NCBI GenBank assembly: GCA_038501625.1
Contig: JAZAYU010000005.1
Location: 14,277,496 to 14,341,495, forward strand
Origin: Corbicula japonica
Taxonomy: Eukaryota; Mollusca; Bivalvia; Venerida; Cyrenidae
DNA: 64,000 bases
Direction: 5' to 3'
Position 1 is the first letter of the stretch, and the number at the start of each line of letters is the position of its first letter. The translations under genes and the position numbers were made by a program. The notes under the pieces are model-generated. The model searched no databases and was not told the origin of the DNA. It saw nothing but the letters and a program-made list of their open reading frames with translations. Shown here piece by piece: positions 33,916-44,386 of this stretch.

Positions 33916-35301
33916 CTGAAAATAACAACAAGAACTTATTTAGTTAGAAACAATTAAAATAACATTCAGTATACATGTATTAGCATGGATATGCCTAAGT
34001 TCATATTAATTCTGTATTTATTATTGATAAAGGACACAAGCTCGAAAATTTGAATTAAAATCTAATAAATTTGAATAAACTTTCAACAGAACAACACCAT
34101 GTTTCTATGGTGTTTATGCCTTATGGTTTCTATGTTTTACATCATGTGAACTTATCATTATTCAACAGAAACTTAAGTTTTACTGGAAACAAGAGGTTAC
34201 TTAACCCTTTCCTGTACAGATACACCTTTATTGCTAGGGCGAACAGTTTAGATCCAGATCAGCCGGCACATCCGTGCCGTCTGATCAGGATCTAAACTGT
34301 TCGCTTTTTGATTCATTAGGTTATTTCTGACCAAAATGCGACCAGTGCAGATCCAGATCAGACGGCACGGATGTGCCGGCTGATCTGGATCTACACTGGT
34401 CGCACATGCGTAAAAATGCGTATATATCAAGGAAAGGGTTAAGGTTCATACAAGGCTTTAAAAGTTAACAGTGCATTTGTTTATGCATTTCTTTGATTTA
34501 TATTTGATCACATTTATCATTGAGGTGTAATATTTATTCTAAATTATATAACTGCATAATTTAAAATGCTTGAGTGTGTAAATTCTATGGAAATGAAATA
34601 TGACAACGATGAACATGAATAACAATGCAAAATTTGATAATTTCTGCATGTACTAATACAAAAATAAAACAATGTTTACAATGACCTCTTGAAATGAAAC
34701 TCAGAAAAGAAATTGAAATAGATAAATTCAGATATATCAAAACTGTGAATTGTATAACATATATTCCACAAATCTCAAAAGTACAATCTTCAGTGTTCAT
34801 TGCACATGTTTCATTTTAGATGAATACTGCTCCATTGTTTTGATAGGACTTGTGTTAGATGAACCAATTCATTTTGTGAAAAGTCTTAACTTGACATGAA
34901 ACAACAAACAACAACAATTAACAAATTTTATGTAGTTGTATCTAAATGCTGACTAGTATTTGATCTATTTGCTATGCACTTGTTTTTGAAACAGTAAAAT
35001 GTACATTATAAATACATGTACATATAAATATTCTTACAGGTTTTAACAATATATACTGATAAAATAAAATGAATGAAGACAAACAGTTGATTTTCTTATA
35101 TCTTTATTTTTAAGGATACATAATTTAACATAAACATTTGCAACTTCCATTTACATCAATCGAACAAACATCCATATTTCGGAATTTTGTGTATTCAAAC
35201 TTTTTTCTTGGGTTGACAAGTTTGAAATACTGAAGTTTACTGGAACTAGCAATTTTACTATCTAACAATAAACAGGTTGCAAGGAAATCTAAACAACATA
35301 C
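33916..35301 (-). other. DIS3 intron with one TTAA-type MITE
   Basis: Contains the near-perfect double hairpin at 34205-34438. The rest (34443-35124) is AT-rich with no feature recognised. Confidence 0.8.
34205..34438. mobile_element. TTAA-flanked double-hairpin MITE, best-preserved copy
   Basis: TTAA 34201-34204 and 34439-34442. 234 bp: CCCTTTCCTG to GGAAAGGG, with hairpin 1 (GAACAGTTTAGATCCAGATC and its complement around GCACATCCGTGC) and hairpin 2 (GACCAGTGCAGATCC around GGCACGGATGTGCC). Confidence 0.95.
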
Positions 35302-35470
35302 ATGTGTATGTAAATTGACCGATGCCCTTCCGGCATACTGCGCCATCTTGTGGCGATAGTTTAAGTTGTTGCAGACTGCCTGGGTCTTGTGCTTGTCAAG
35401 GAGTTCTGGGTATGAAGCGTCGGCACCTATACACACTGCTAGCAGTCGATGAACCAAAATATCTGAGTAT
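35302..35470 (-). CDS. DIS3: DIS3 exon, RNB domain C-terminal part
   Basis: Acceptor TTGTTACTTGTAG, donor GTATGT. The first base completes the split Arg codon of the previous exon, followed by 56 codons. YSDILVHRLLA, then YPELLDKHK and NNLNYRHKMAQYAGRASV, are the conserved end of the RNase II (RNB) domain of DIS3. The next exon begins LFFK in phase 0, as in the family. Confidence 0.95.
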
Positions 35471-35497
35471 CTACAAGTAACAACAAACAAATCTGTG

Positions 35498-35631
35498 TCC
35501 AAGATCATAAAACTAAATCAGGATATGAGTCTCAAATCTCTAGCATCTGACTGGCTGAAATGGCAACTGGTCGCCATTTCAGCCAGTCAGATGCTAGAGA
35601 TTTGAGACTGATCTCCAATCTTAGTTATATG
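35498..35631. mobile_element. CCCAAGATCAT-type palindrome carrying a nested 146-bp-type element
   Basis: TCCAAGATCATAAAACTAAA through GGCAACTGGTCGCC to TCTTAGTTATATG. The end (ATGATCTTGGC) resumes at 35780 after the nested copy. Confidence 0.88.
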
Positions 35632-35779
35632 TTCCCAAGGTTATAAAAAACTGAGCATGGAAACCAGTCTCAAATCTCAAGAATCTGATTGGCTGAAATG
35701 GCGACTGGTCGCCATTTCAGCCAATCAGATGCTTGAGATTTGAGACTGGTTTCCATGCTCAGTTTTATAACCTTCAGCC
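35632..35779. mobile_element. 146-bp-type palindrome nested inside a related palindrome, ATG duplication
   Basis: Starts TTCCCAAGGTTATAAAAAAC and ends TTATAACCTTCAGCC. ATG at 35629-35631 and 35780-35782. Confidence 0.9.
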
Positions 35780-35980
35780 ATGATCTTGGCTCAGGCCCAG
35801 GTCTCATTATCACATAAAATATTTTAAGAGTTGGATTTTATACTCAACTCAAAGTGAAAATTTTAAAATTCTGAAGATATACAGCTTACTTGACTGGTTA
35901 GGTTTCAAGCATAAGTTAATATAATATTTCTTGTTTTAAATGCATTTTTGAAAAATTGTTATCTTTATATACTGATTAAT

Positions 35981-36058
35981 GACCAGTCGCCATTTCAGAC
36001 AATCAGACGCTTGAGATTTGAGACTGGTTTCCAAACTCAGTTTTATAACCTTCTGCCC
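35981..36058. mobile_element. 146-bp-type palindrome, right arm only
   Basis: GACCAGTCGCCATTTCAGAC to TTTTATAACCTTCTGCCC. The left arm is absent. Confidence 0.85.
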
Positions 36059-36242
36059 AGAAAAAAAGACAAAGCCATCTCTGTTCATGTACCCTGCACT
36101 TTCTCTCAATGCCCATCACTTATCACTGGACTATAATATTATGTACCTTTCATACTTTCTGTTTTATGTTTTGAACAAGCAAGTGTAACAAATGGAGAGA
36201 GATAGACACAGAAATGACTGAATCTTGGCCTTTCAAACTACA

Positions 36243-36450
36243 TACTGTGGTATCATTTAATTTCATGAGGATCAAATTTCATGTGAAAGGTATAAATGAC
36301 ATATTCGCATGGAGATGATTTCGCACAACTGCATAATTCTTATAGTAATAAATAGTAAATTGTTTGATTACACAGATAGTTGATTTCACACACTTTTCTT
36401 GGCGTGAAATACTTGAAAATTAAACACTTTCTATAACAATAATACATGGT
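36243..36450. mobile_element. Possible degenerate copy of the 47.9-kb TA MITE
   Basis: TACTGTGGTATCATTTAATT matches the left end of the element at 47910. The right end is not clear. Confidence 0.4.
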
Positions 36451-36491
36451 ACTTTAATTTAAAAGCATCATATTTTTCATTTCAATACTAC

Positions 36492-36712
36492 CTTCGAATA
36501 GGTGATGTAAAATGTGTATATATCTTTGCAGCCAGGCCATAATGAAAGAACTCAGTTTCTGGTATCATTCCGCTGCAGAAATACACGGCCTGCATCATAC
36601 ATCGTGTGGTCATTATCCTCAACATTGTGTTAAAGTATTTGTCATCCTCTATTACAGCAGCATTAAGACTGTCCGCCAGATCTTTCCCTTTAGAGACATT
36701 CACCTGAAAACC
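36492..36712 (-). CDS. DIS3: DIS3 exon, RNB domain core
   Basis: 221 nt, phase 0 to phase 2, donor GTAGTA. The acceptor TGTTTGATTGTAG is chosen over TTTTCAG 9 nt inside because it preserves the length seen in DIS3 between the AA(R/Q)S block and DLADSL. It encodes TRCMMQAVYFCSGM, then HYGLAAKIYTHFTSPIRR, the conserved RNB C-terminal signature of RNase II/R and DIS3. The two acceptors would give isoforms differing by three residues. Confidence 0.95.
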
Positions 36713-36785
36713 CTACAATCAAACAGAAGCAGTCATATTTGTTTGTTTCTTCGATTATCACACCAATAGCTCATGTCTGATGAAC

Positions 36786-36961
36786 CTAACCCTTTCCTCG
36801 ATTTATATGCCTTTATGGTGTGGGGAAACAGTGTAGATCCAGGTCAGCCTGCATATAAGTTCTAACCAAAAGCAAACAGTGCAGATCATGATCAGATCAC
36901 AAGAATGTGCCAGCTGATCTGGATCTACACTGGTCACACATGCAATAAAAGTAAAGGGTTA
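36786..36961. mobile_element. TTAA-type double-hairpin MITE, shortened
   Basis: CTAACCCTTTCCTCG left, GTAAAGGGTTAG right, with CTGATCTGGATCTACACTGG inside. Lies in a DIS3 intron. Confidence 0.8.
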
Positions 36962-37325
36962 GCATTGCACCATATGGACCTACCATTGCATCAAATTCTA
37001 AGACAGGCTGTTCACACAACTCCTTTCAATAATTAGGAAATAAGTCTATTTCTTTTCCAAAAAGGAAGCTAAGGTATGGATTTTATTGCCTAAGAGTAGA
37101 GATATAAGGGATGTTTCCTTAAGGGTTAATCAAAGTGGGCACAAAATTGTTAGATGTGATTTACATAATGTTTGAAGGATTTAAAATTTATCCATAGTAC
37201 AAGCTGGAAATATGATCTTACCAATCTATTAATATACAAGAATGTGTAGCATTTTTTTTTTGCACTCAAACAGTTACAAAAGCTCATTCAACAATGACAG
37301 GAAAAGTTGAAACAGAACAATTTAC

Positions 37326-37482
37326 TTTTGACTGGGCAGCTTTTATTAATGGATCAAAGTTAGATGGTGGCGGTGCCGGATGTCTCCTAAGCACAGCACA
37401 GTTGGGAAATTCTTGTTGTATCTTCTCGGCTGTCGCAATATTGGCCAGCAACATAAACTCTTCAACCATGGAGTTAGTTTCT
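37326..37482 (-). CDS. DIS3: DIS3 exon, most upstream one visible
   Basis: 157 nt: one base completes an upstream codon, then 52 codons to the donor GTAAAT. Acceptor [33 protein letters not shown] and the proline-rich [16 protein letters not shown] are hallmark RNB-domain sequences of DIS3/Rrp44. DIS3 is the processive 3'-5' exonuclease of the RNA exosome; its catalytic acidic cluster lies upstream and is not in the visible sequence. The preceding exon should end ...LR with a split Arg codon. None is found between 37483 and the gap, nor beyond it. Confidence 0.95.
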
Positions 37483-37784
37483 CTATAACATAAAACAAAA
37501 ATGCAGCATTACAATCAAGTTATGAAAAACGAAACCTCTGCAGTAAGTACTGATGGCACTGGAATTGTTCACTCTATAAAATGTTCTTTAAACATTATTT
37601 GAGCATTACAGTAGTTAGAAAGAATAAGTTTTCTTAAGAAGATTTTAACTTGATATTTCCTAAATAAATGCAATGGACTTGCCAGAAAATCAAACCATTT
37701 TTTTAAACTAATTACATCACACACCTTTTAAATACCAAAATCCTTTGATACCTCCCTTCTTTTATCATGTAACAATCACATCTG

Positions 37785-37930
37785 TGCCCAAGGTTATAAA
37801 ACTGAGCATGGAAACCAGTCTCAAATCTCAAGCATCTGATTGGCTGAAATGGCGACTAGTCGCCATTTCAGCCAATCAGATGCTCGAGATTTGAGACTGG
37901 TTTCCAATCTCAGCTTTATAACCTTCAGGC
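37785..37930. mobile_element. 146-bp palindromic MITE
   Basis: TGCCCAAGGTTATAAAACTG to TTTATAACCTTCAGGC, exactly 146 bp. Flanks are CTG and CTT. Confidence 0.92.
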
Positions 37931-38149
37931 CTTCTCTACAGAGAAGATTCTTTCATTAAAATTTTTTAGTTTACAGAGCATCATTTTTCATAAGGCAGCA
38001 TCATTTTTCTCCTTGGCAATAAAGAACACCACAAGTATTTTCTTTGATTCCTATTTTCTGTGAACTCATGTATTGGTTCTGAACTAAAATTACTATAAAA
38101 CATGGTGATTGAGAAGTGCTACAAAATGATACCAGTGCTACATTAATTT

Positions 38150-38403
38150 AACCGTTTACTCCATGGAATATGGCTGTTGTTCGTGGATGGACAGTACAGA
38201 TCGAGATCAGCCTGCACATTTGTGCTATTTAATCAGGATCTTCACTACTCTGCACTGTTCGCTTTATGATTTATTCAGTAATTTCTGACCAAAAAGTCAA
38301 AAGTGCAGATCGTCATCAGACGGCACAGATCTACACTATTCTGGATCTGGATCTACACTGTTTGAACATATGTTAAAATGCGTATGTATGTGGTAAAAGG
38401 TTA
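38150..38403. mobile_element. TTAA-type double-hairpin MITE, diverged
   Basis: TTTAACCGTTTACTCC left, GGTAAAAGGTTAA right, with CAGATCGAGATCAGCCTGCA inside. Confidence 0.75.
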
Positions 38404-38445
38404 ACTTGGGTTTCCTGGAGCAATCACACTTGAAATGAAACCAAG

Positions 38446-38500
38446 GCCCATGATCATAAAACTAAGTTTGGAGACCAGTCTCAAATCTCAAGCATCTGGA
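38446..38500. mobile_element. CCCAAGATCAT-type palindrome cut by the assembly gap
   Basis: GGCCCATGATCATAAAACT and the first arm up to AAGCATCTGGA, then N. The complementary arm is not on the other side of the gap. Confidence 0.85.
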
Positions 38501-39000
38501 NNNNNNNNNNNNNNNNNNNNNNNNNNNNNNNNNNNNNNNNNNNNNNNNNNNNNNNNNNNNNNNNNNNNNNNNNNNNNNNNNNNNNNNNNNNNNNNNNNNN
38601 NNNNNNNNNNNNNNNNNNNNNNNNNNNNNNNNNNNNNNNNNNNNNNNNNNNNNNNNNNNNNNNNNNNNNNNNNNNNNNNNNNNNNNNNNNNNNNNNNNNN
38701 NNNNNNNNNNNNNNNNNNNNNNNNNNNNNNNNNNNNNNNNNNNNNNNNNNNNNNNNNNNNNNNNNNNNNNNNNNNNNNNNNNNNNNNNNNNNNNNNNNNN
38801 NNNNNNNNNNNNNNNNNNNNNNNNNNNNNNNNNNNNNNNNNNNNNNNNNNNNNNNNNNNNNNNNNNNNNNNNNNNNNNNNNNNNNNNNNNNNNNNNNNNN
38901 NNNNNNNNNNNNNNNNNNNNNNNNNNNNNNNNNNNNNNNNNNNNNNNNNNNNNNNNNNNNNNNNNNNNNNNNNNNNNNNNNNNNNNNNNNNNNNNNNNNN
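38501..39000. other. Assembly gap of exactly 500 N
   Basis: A round-number run of N, typical of a placeholder for a gap of unknown size. Frames translated across it are meaningless. Confidence 1.
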
Positions 39001-39547
39001 TATTTACGTTGCCTTTGCATAGTTTATCTTATTATGCTGTGTATTTGCAACACCACTTTTTTTAAAAGTTGAGATATATTCAACATTGGGGATTCAGGAA
39101 AATACAATATATAAAGTACCGATGTGCCTTCTTTCTTTATCTAGATTGCATTTCTCTGTATTAATAATGGCTAACATTTTCATTTTAGTTAATTATATAC
39201 CATTATCCAAATTATTTTATTACCAGACTTGTTTTTTTAAATCTGTTTATTGTCAACAACTCGCTTAACTGATTATGCAGGTGCAGTTAACAGCCTTAGA
39301 CGAGTTTCAGTGTCAGTCCTAAGTATTAAAGTTAATTTTTGTGAAAACAGTCTTTCCAATGACCAACAAAGGTGTGAAAACATCCCAAATTTAGCCACCT
39401 GTTTCAGGTGGCTGAGTATAATGATGTCATCAAAACATGTTAAGGGATCAACAAAATGTCAATCACCAATTAATAAAATAATGCTTGACAAGTTTTGACA
39501 CAAAAATAAATCATTTTATTTCCAAACTGTTAACACAAAATAATTAA
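39001..39547. other. No supported gene next to the gap
   Basis: AT-rich, with short frames only. I searched it for the missing DIS3 and HSF exons and recognised none. Confidence 0.5.
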
Positions 39548-40556
39548 ACTAGATGGGTGTCCAGTTGAACACTTGTGTCGCCCTCTAGTAGAATGTCGGA
39601 AAAAAATGCAATTTCAAAAAGGGGCAAAAGTCCATCTTGACACCATAAGTTGTCATCAACTTAAGTGTGTTGTCTTCAGCAATATACTTTGAAAGTTTCA
39701 TGAAGAAATATTGAGAAATGGCCAAGTTATAGCTTAAACATTAAGTTTTCATTAAAAAATCCAAGTACAAAAAGGGGCATAACTCCAACAAATGTGACCT
39801 TGACCTCAAGAATCTGGCATCATCATGAGCATGTTGTCATAGGCAATATATTTTGAAAGTTTCATGAAGAAGTATTGAGAAATGGCAGAGTTATAGCCAA
39901 CGTTAAATTTTCATGTCAAAATCCAAGTACAAAAAGGGGCCTAACTCCATCAAATGTGACCTTGACCTAAAGAATTTGGCATTATCATGAGCATGTTGTC
40001 ATTAGCAATATAATTTGAAAAGGTCATGAAGAAATAATAAGAAAGGGCAAAGTTATTGCCAACATTAAGCTTTCGTGTAAAAATCCAAGTACAAAAAGGG
40101 GCATAACTCCATCAAATGTGATCCTGACGTAAAGAATTCGGCATCATCTACAGCGTGTTGTCATAAGCAATATAATTTGAAAGTTTCATGAAGAAATATT
40201 GAGAAATGGCAAAATTATAGTCAACGTTAAGTTTTCATGTCAAAAGTGTGTTGTCTTCAGCAATATACTTAGAAAGTTTCATGAAGAAATATTGAGAAAT
40301 GGCCAAGTTATAGCTTAAACATTAAGTTTTCATTAAAAAATCCAAGTACAAAAAGGGGCATAACTCCAACAAATGTGACCTTGACCTAAGGAATTTGACA
40401 TCATCATGAGCGTGTTGTCATAAGCAATATAATTTGAAAGTTTCATAAAGAAATATCAAGAAATGGCAAAGTTATAGCCAACGTTAAGTTTTTGTGACGG
40501 ACGGACGGACAAAGCGATCCCTAGGTATCGCCATTTCTTCGAAAGGGCGACACAAC
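39548..40556. mobile_element. 162-bp array element
   Basis: Starts ACTAGATGGGTGTCCAGTTG, ends (GGAC)n and CGCCATTTCTTCGAAAGGGC. Unit phrase AATGTGACCTTGACC at 39794, then 39956 and 40118 (162 bp each). The next, at 40375, follows a 67-bp shortening. Confidence 0.88.
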
Positions 40557-40794
40557 AGGTATTTTAAAATTGTTTCATTTCGTAATATCCTTTATAAAGG
40601 TCGATCTGTATACGTTATGTGATAACGTCCTATCCTGTTTTTATGCATAACTGGTGCATGCATGGAAATCGACAATACCCAAAATATTGGGACACTTTTT
40701 GAACCAATATTTTTTGCGACCCTAAATATTGGGACAAGAAAAATTTAAATTATTTTTAACTGTTCCAATACTTAGGGTGATTACGGTAATTGTT

Positions 40795-40945
40795 CTTTTT
40801 GCACAACAGGGTATATCATTCTTTTTGCACAATAGGGCATATTTTTTATTTGCACAATAGGGAATATGATTCTTTTGGCTTTATAGGGCATATGATTCTT
40901 TTTGCACAATAGGGCAATTTCTTTGGCACATTAGGGCATATTCTT
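40795..40945. repeat. Degenerate minisatellite (CTTTTTGCACAATAGGGCAT)
   Basis: About six imperfect units of 25-35 bp, each with TTTGCACAATAGGG or a close variant. Confidence 0.8.
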
Positions 40946-41039
40946 TTTTGCGCTAACAACGGAATAAGATACAGAACTCTTATGTGCACTCAATGCCTTT
41001 TAATACCAGTAAAAAAGGGATGATAATATCACACGGTTC

Positions 41040-41235
41040 AAGATCATTTTAACCCTGTATTCCAAGATAGCATTATTATTATTTGGGCGACAGGTGAAGA
41101 TCCTGATCAGCTGACACACCAGTGCCATCTGATCTAGATCTACACTATTCACATCTTCGTTATAAATGACTTAATGATTCTAAGAGTGAACATTGTTCGC
41201 TCATGAAATAAAGTCATGTCAATAGAGTGAATAAA
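41040..41235. mobile_element. TTAA-type hairpin element, degraded
   Basis: TTTTAACCCTGTATTCC left, ATCCTGATCAGCTGACACAC inside, AATAGAGTGAATAA right. Confidence 0.6.
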
Positions 41236-41415
41236 CAAAGACCGGGAACTAACATTGCAGAGTTCAACAGTACTTGGGAAGAACATAGTACAACAAAATG
41301 ATTGACTCAAGCAACCAACTGCACATAGCGAGTTTTCTTCTACAGAGGTGGTGGGAGATTTGTTAACATTTCTATATCAAGCATAGTTATCCCTTTACGC
41401 CATATGTACGCCCTG

Positions 41416-41561
41416 GGCTGAAGGTTATAAAACTGAGATTGGAAACCAGTCTCAAATCTCAAGCATCTGATTGGCTGAAATGGCGACTGGATGCCATTTC
41501 AGCCAATCAGATGCTTGAGTTTTGAGACTGGTTTCCATGCTCAGTTTTATAACCTTGGGGA
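41416..41561. mobile_element. 146-bp palindromic MITE
   Basis: GGCTGAAGGTTATAAAACTG to TTATAACCTTGGGGA, exactly 146 bp. Flanks CTG and CAG. Confidence 0.92.
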
Positions 41562-41598
41562 CAGATATATGGTATGCAGAGCCTATGTAGATCTGGAT

Positions 41599-41718
41599 CA
41601 GCTGGCACATCTGTGACCTCTAATCTGGATCTACACATCAGCTGGCACATCTGTGACCTCTAATCTGGATCTACACACCAGCTGGCATATCTGTGACCTC
41701 TAATCTGGATCTACACAG
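41599..41718. repeat. Three 40-bp tandem copies of a TTAA-element segment
   Basis: CAGCTGGCACATCTGTGACC begins at 41599, 41639 and 41679, each followed by TCTAATCTGGATCTACAC. Confidence 0.92.
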
Positions 41719-41841
41719 ATTGCCTTTTTGTAAGAAATAACAAAATTAATCAAAAATTGAATAGTTTAGATCCTGATCAAATGGCATCGATTCACAAATA
41801 CCACTGCCAGAAACTAACACACAATGCCCATGATCACTTAC

Positions 41842-41886
41842 CAAGAGTCCTATTTGAATATTATCTTCAGTTGCACTTTTTTTAAA
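41842..41886 (-). CDS. Possible further HSF exon
   Basis: Donor TTG then GTAAGT is strong; the upstream AATATGGTAG is a weak acceptor. The 45 nt are open in phase 0, as needed after the previous small exon, and read ATEDNIQIGLL, which resembles the acidic end of vertebrate HSF1 (EDPTISLL). It could also be chance. Confidence 0.3.
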
Positions 41887-42103
41887 CTACCATATTGTTT
41901 TTAATAGATAACCCTCTTCTGTATGAAGCACTTGTTAAAGTTCCTATACTGAGATGACAATAATAACCAGTTGTAAAAAATTAAGCCTGCTTCATGCAAG
42001 GAATAATAATAACTTTCTAATGTTGATAATGTTGTAAATGAAAAAATACCATTTTCACCTTGAATTCATAGTTTGTTTTGAATAAATTTCCATTAATTAT
42101 TGG

Positions 42104-42190
42104 CCCAAGATCATAAAACTAAGATTGGAGACCAGTCTCAAATTTCAGCAAATCAGATGCTTGAGATTTGAGACTGGTCTTGAGACTCAA
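42104..42190. mobile_element. CCCAAGATCAT-type palindrome, internally deleted
   Basis: GGCCCAAGATCATAAAACTA, then a fused arm TCTCAAATTTCAGCAAATC and the right arm GCTTGAGATTTGAGACTGG. Confidence 0.8.
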
Positions 42191-42312
42191 TGGGCAATGT
42201 TGGCAAAACATCAAAGGAAAAACTTCGAATGACATTTGTATCACATTTTAGTGCATAATGCAATTTTTTTTAGAATAAATGTTTTGTAAAATTACAATGT
42301 TTTCTATTTCTG

Positions 42313-42551
42313 AACTCCCTTTACTCCATATATGCGCCTTTTATTGCACGGGTGACCAGTTTAGATCCTGATCAGATGGCACATCTGTTCCATCAGATCT
42401 GGATCATCAGTGTTCACTTCCTGGTCAGCAATAATAACTAATAACCTAATGAATCTAATAGCAAACAGTTTAGATCCCGATCAGATGGCATAGATGTGCC
42501 TGCTGATCTTCGTCCATGCAATAAAAGCCTCGTCTATGGAATAAAGGGTTC
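42313..42551. mobile_element. TTAA-type double-hairpin MITE, diverged
   Basis: CTCCCTTTACTCCATATAT left, GGAATAAAGGGTTCAG right, with TTTAGATCCTGATCAGATGG inside. Confidence 0.75.
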
Positions 42552-42635
42552 AGTGGCCCTATGCCTCAAATAATCCTGTTTGGAACCACAGTTGCGTACA
42601 GAGAATCACATACAACGGTGGTAGGGAATACTTAC

Positions 42636-42680
42636 ATTTTCCACACTTACCGGCACACCTGTGCTCTCGTTACTGAACAG
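42636..42680 (-). CDS. HSF1: HSF small exon with two in-frame donors
   Basis: Acceptor GTTATTTTTCAG (ends 42681). Codons LFSNESTGVP then reach a GTAAGT donor at 42650; using the next GTAAGT at 42635 adds VSVEN. Both versions (30 or 45 nt) are phase 0 at both ends, so neither breaks the frame. It follows the HR-C exon, corresponding to the start of the C-terminal activation region. The downstream acceptor is not identified with confidence. Confidence 0.7.
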
Positions 42681-43018
42681 CTGAAAAATAACATTAATGC
42701 TACTCATCAGCCATGTTTTACGCTGATTGCAAAGAGCCAGTGGCCCAGTGTTTGTATTTTCCAACCAGGTTCTAACTTTTCTCGAGTTTTGAACAAAACT
42801 GTATAGCAAAACCCCTCTTTGTCATTTTGGTATTGGTGGGTGATCCCCACTTTCACCCCTGCCCCCACCCCCCTCCCACATGATTTGACCCACCTCAGTT
42901 AAGCGCCATCTACAGTCATTATTGAACTTTAATTTCTTTTTTAAAAATGAAAACTATAAAAATCTGTAAAATGGCAAATACAAGTATCCTTAACTAAGCT
43001 TTTTCTTCTATTCTGGTA

Positions 43019-43219
43019 TTAACCCTTTACTCCATATATACTGGTTTTATCACATGTGACCAGTGTAGATCCAGATCAGCCGGCACATCTGTGCCATCAG
43101 ATCTGGATCTTCACCTGTTGCTTCTTGGTCAAAAACAACCTTATGAGTCTGATAGGGAACAATGTAGATCCTGATCAAGGGGCAATGATAAAATTTGATC
43201 CCATGGAGTAAAGGTTTAA
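43019..43219. mobile_element. TTAA-flanked hairpin MITE
   Basis: TTAACCCTTTACTCC left (TTAA 43019-43022), GGAGTAAAGGTTTAA right (TTAA 43216-43219), with GTGTAGATCCAGATCAGCCG inside. Confidence 0.85.
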
Positions 43220-43338
43220 CTTCTAAGGTGCATTTATAAAAAAAAGTGTGTTATTGTTAGAAGAAACAATTTCTGACTGGATTTAACTCTGTTACCATCA
43301 AATTTCTTCTATACTAACATAAACCAATGTGCATTTAC

Positions 43339-43444
43339 CGAGAAAAGTGTGTTGGCATCAAAGTTGTACTGTCCACCACTGAGCAGATCCTTTAGTCCAT
43401 CTAGATCGTCTTGAATGTCCACCAACTGTCCAGAAATGTCGGAT
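43339..43444 (-). CDS. HSF1: HSF exon encoding HR-C
   Basis: Acceptor CCTTATTTTACAG, donor GTAAAT, 106 nt. The first A completes the Lys codon split in the upstream exon, giving VLDK-SDISGQLVDIQDDLDGL. This matches the C-terminal leucine-zipper-like heptad (HR-C) of HSF1 (LDKNELSDHLD and the following LDNLQTML block). HR-C restrains trimerisation of the HR-A/B coiled coil in unstressed cells. The Asp and Leu spacing is kept. It ends phase 0 at ANTLFS. Confidence 0.9.
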
Positions 43445-44189
43445 CTGTAAAATAAGGGGTAACAGACATTTAGACCAGTGTTAACTGTCAAACCTGTATT
43501 ATGTAGGAAGCCTGTTTGAGGTTTAGCACAATTTTATTTGACAATTCATGACTGTTTTATCATCTAATCATGCACCATTCCTTTGAATGCCAGTCACAAC
43601 TCTTTACTGCCTGAACAACTTTTATACCCACATATTTATCATATTTATTATTTCCCTTTAAACATTACTTTGTTGTAAATGATTGAAGTTCAAGGATACA
43701 TTTGTATTTAAACTATTTCAAGCAGTTCATGACATCACAAGAAAAGTCACACATGGACTAGAAGCCTACAGTGTGGATATGTATTTTTAAGACGGTATTA
43801 TGTCTTGGGTAAAGATTAATGTTACTTAGTATTGGAGATATATATTAAAATGTCTTATTAAAAAAAGGCAGACAACTATGTTGTCACATGACTGTCATGT
43901 GATCTCTGAGACTCCATTTTGTATTTTGTCGATGAAGAATGCAGAAATCTAAAGCTTGTTTATTGTTAATCATTAATTTAATGATACATGTAGTTGCAAA
44001 TTGTTGCTTTTCAAGTTAAAATATTCTTATCCGATAGACCATCTGTAAAACAGCAAATTGTTGTTTCACTTTTTCTCTTGACAATTGAATCTACATCATA
44101 TGGCCTATTTGGAAAAATTACTTGATGTTTTAGAAATGTTTCTTTATTACGGGGTTATTTAGCACTTCTAGAAAAAAGCTCCCTGTTCA

Positions 44190-44386
44190 AAAGATCAAAA
44201 AACTTGATATTGAAAACCAGTCTAAATGCTTAATTTTGATAGGCTGAAGAAGAGTACAGTCTGGAAACTGACAAATGGCAAGCTTTATACTCCAGACTGG
44301 TCCCAAGGTTATAAAACTGAGCATGGAAACCAGTCTCAGCTTTATACTCCAGACTGGTCTTCAAAACAAGTTTGAATATCTTGGGT
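44190..44386. mobile_element. Degenerate palindrome with a 146-type fragment inside
   Basis: Diverged arms (GAAAACCAGTCTAAATGC) surround a modern-looking CCCAAGGTTATAAAACTGAG fragment at 44303-44339. TTTATACTCCAGACTGGTC occurs twice, before and after it. Confidence 0.65.

Noticed and set aside
38435..39022. Long open frames on both strands over the gap
   Set aside because: They consist of N.
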